Source: Clostridium saudiense
GTDB lineage: Bacteria; Bacillota; Clostridia; Clostridiales; Clostridiaceae
Direction of reading: 5' to 3'
NCBI RefSeq assembly: GCF_000577815.1
Contig: NZ_CBYM010000003.1
Location: forward strand, 62,001-126,000
Length of the DNA stretch: 64,000 nt
Under the pieces are notes generated by a model. That model worked only from the letters and a program-made list of their open reading frames with translations, had not been told where the DNA came from and ran no database searches. This document shows positions 63,361-64,000 of the stretch, one piece after another. A program made the translations under genes and the position numbers. How positions within the stretch are numbered: the stretch's first letter is position 1; each line of letters begins with the position of its first letter.

Positions 63361-64000
63361 ATGATAGGTATTTCATTTATCTTTTCAGTTATTTTATTTA
63401 CTCTAATTTGGGTAATATTTAGAATTAAATTTTATATAAAAAACAAGCCTATAAATAAAATTAGAGAAGTATTTATAAACTTATTTTTCATTTATTTTTT
63501 AATATTAGTTAATTTAACAATGTTTAAATATGGAGAACTAATGCTAGATTTTGATACTAGGTTTTATATCAATTACATTCCATTTATAGAAACAATAAGA
63601 ATGTTTAATAATGACTTTGCAGATATACACATAGCACTTTACAATGTCATAGGTAATATATTATTATTTATACCACTAGGATTTGGAATACCACTACTTT
63701 TCAATAAAAAGAATAAATTAAGTAAAATTATATTATATGGATTTACAGCTTCTTTAACTATAGAAGTTCTTCAACTTTTTACGCCTTATAATTTCACTGA
63801 TATAGATGATATTATTTTTAATACATTGGGAACTATTTTAGGATTTATAATATTTAATATGGTTTATATATTATTTAAAAATACTAAAATTGGAGATTTT
63901 ATTAAAAGTCTAAATAGCCACTTTGATGGTAATTTAATCCTAAAAACTATTAACCCCATAGCAACAATGATTTTACTCTTTGCACTTTTATCTTTTGGAT
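63361..64000 (+). CDS. VanZ-family membrane protein (cut by window end)
   Basis: 213 residues visible, frame open to the last base. Several helices; YNVIGNILLFIPLGFGIPLL, IEVLQLF and DIDDIIFNTLGTILGF are the VanZ signature. VanZ gives low-level teicoplanin resistance in enterococci, but most homologues are of unknown role. AAAAGGGGA is the RBS. It follows the FtsW-like gene by 43 bases, as the third gene of the padR operon. A larger C-terminal domain probably lies beyond the window. Confidence 0.85.
   Translation, partial: MIGISFIFSVILFTLIWVIFRIKFYIKNKPINKIREVFINLFFIYFLILVNLTMFKYGELMLDFDTRFYINYIPFIETIRMFNNDFADIHIALYNVIGNILLFIPLGFGIPLLFNKKNKLSKIILYGFTASLTIEVLQLFTPYNFTDIDDIIFNTLGTILGFIIFNMVYILFKNTKIGDFIKSLNSHFDGNLILKTINPIATMILLFALLSFG

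Noticed and set aside
1-64000. Prophage, transposon or genomic island
   Set aside because: No integrase, transposase, att-like repeats or phage genes. The dUTPase is phage-like in sequence type but stands in ordinary chromosomal context.

Overview
The window is a very AT-rich, densely coded chromosomal segment of a spore-forming Firmicute. Gene content and style point to Clostridium sensu stricto: a cotJ spore-coat cluster, RBSs of the GGAGG type, many TTG/GTG starts, U-tract terminators after most transcription units, orphan sensor kinases and PyrR RNA control. The species cannot be fixed from the sequence alone. I see no rRNA, tRNA, CRISPR array, insertion sequence, integrase or phage block. 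It reads as ordinary core and accessory chromosome, cut at both ends through a gene.

Layout. 1-8.8 kb: end of a flavin reductase, a small membrane zinc-site protein, a dicarboxylate/amino-acid symporter, a divergent opine-dehydrogenase/permease pair and a NatAB-like ABC exporter. 8.9-13.8 kb: a large secreted heptad-repeat protein translationally coupled to an MMPL transporter. 14.1-18.6 kb: a complete MurNAc scavenging operon (murQ-murP-mupG-murR) with a readable promoter, operator-like palindrome and cre site. 18.7-24.5 kb: a YibE/F membrane protein, a wall-anchored purple-acid-type phosphatase with Pho-box-like repeats, an EEP-family hydrolase, a TPR protein and a zinc-ribbon protein. 24.6-34 kb: an AI-2E-family membrane protein, then a probable operon of a beta-propeller histidine kinase, a radical SAM/SPASM protein and an APC permease, divergent from a PAS/GAF histidine kinase. 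34-45 kb: class-I amidotransferase-like hydrolase, cyclase-family hydrolase, dUTPase, a prealbumin-fold protein, two GGDEF-EAL proteins, a uracil permease behind an elaborate RNA leader, a polysaccharide deacetylase and a MATE exporter. 45-54 kb: small proteins, a TtcA-like thiolase, a BRCT/PHP-phosphatase/lipoprotein operon, a PfkB kinase, YmaF, a BBE-type flavoenzyme and an ArsR/NifX-like pair. 54-64 kb: peptidases PepT and PepV, GltS, the cotJABC spore-coat operon, a HAD phosphatase with its DeoR-type regulator, and a PadR / FtsW-like / VanZ operon running off the end.

Genes that work together: MurQ, MurP, MupG and MurR take up and open cell-wall MurNAc sugars; PepV and PepT trim peptides, next to the glutamate carrier GltS; CotJA, CotJB and CotJC build the spore coat; the MMPL pump and the heptad-repeat protein form one export unit.

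The most striking signal is the 5' leader of the uracil permease gene (40374-40589, minus strand). It seems to carry two PyrR-type binding loops in series. The first controls a classic terminator/antiterminator. The second feeds a helix swap that would hide or expose the ribosome-binding site. Other regulatory structures read from the sequence are a 28-bp perfect palindrome before the arsR/nifX-like pair, four 10-bp tandem repeats before the deoR-type gene, a 21-bp-stem hairpin in the leader of the propeller-kinase operon, and palindromes overlapping the -35 boxes of gltP-like and murQ promoters.
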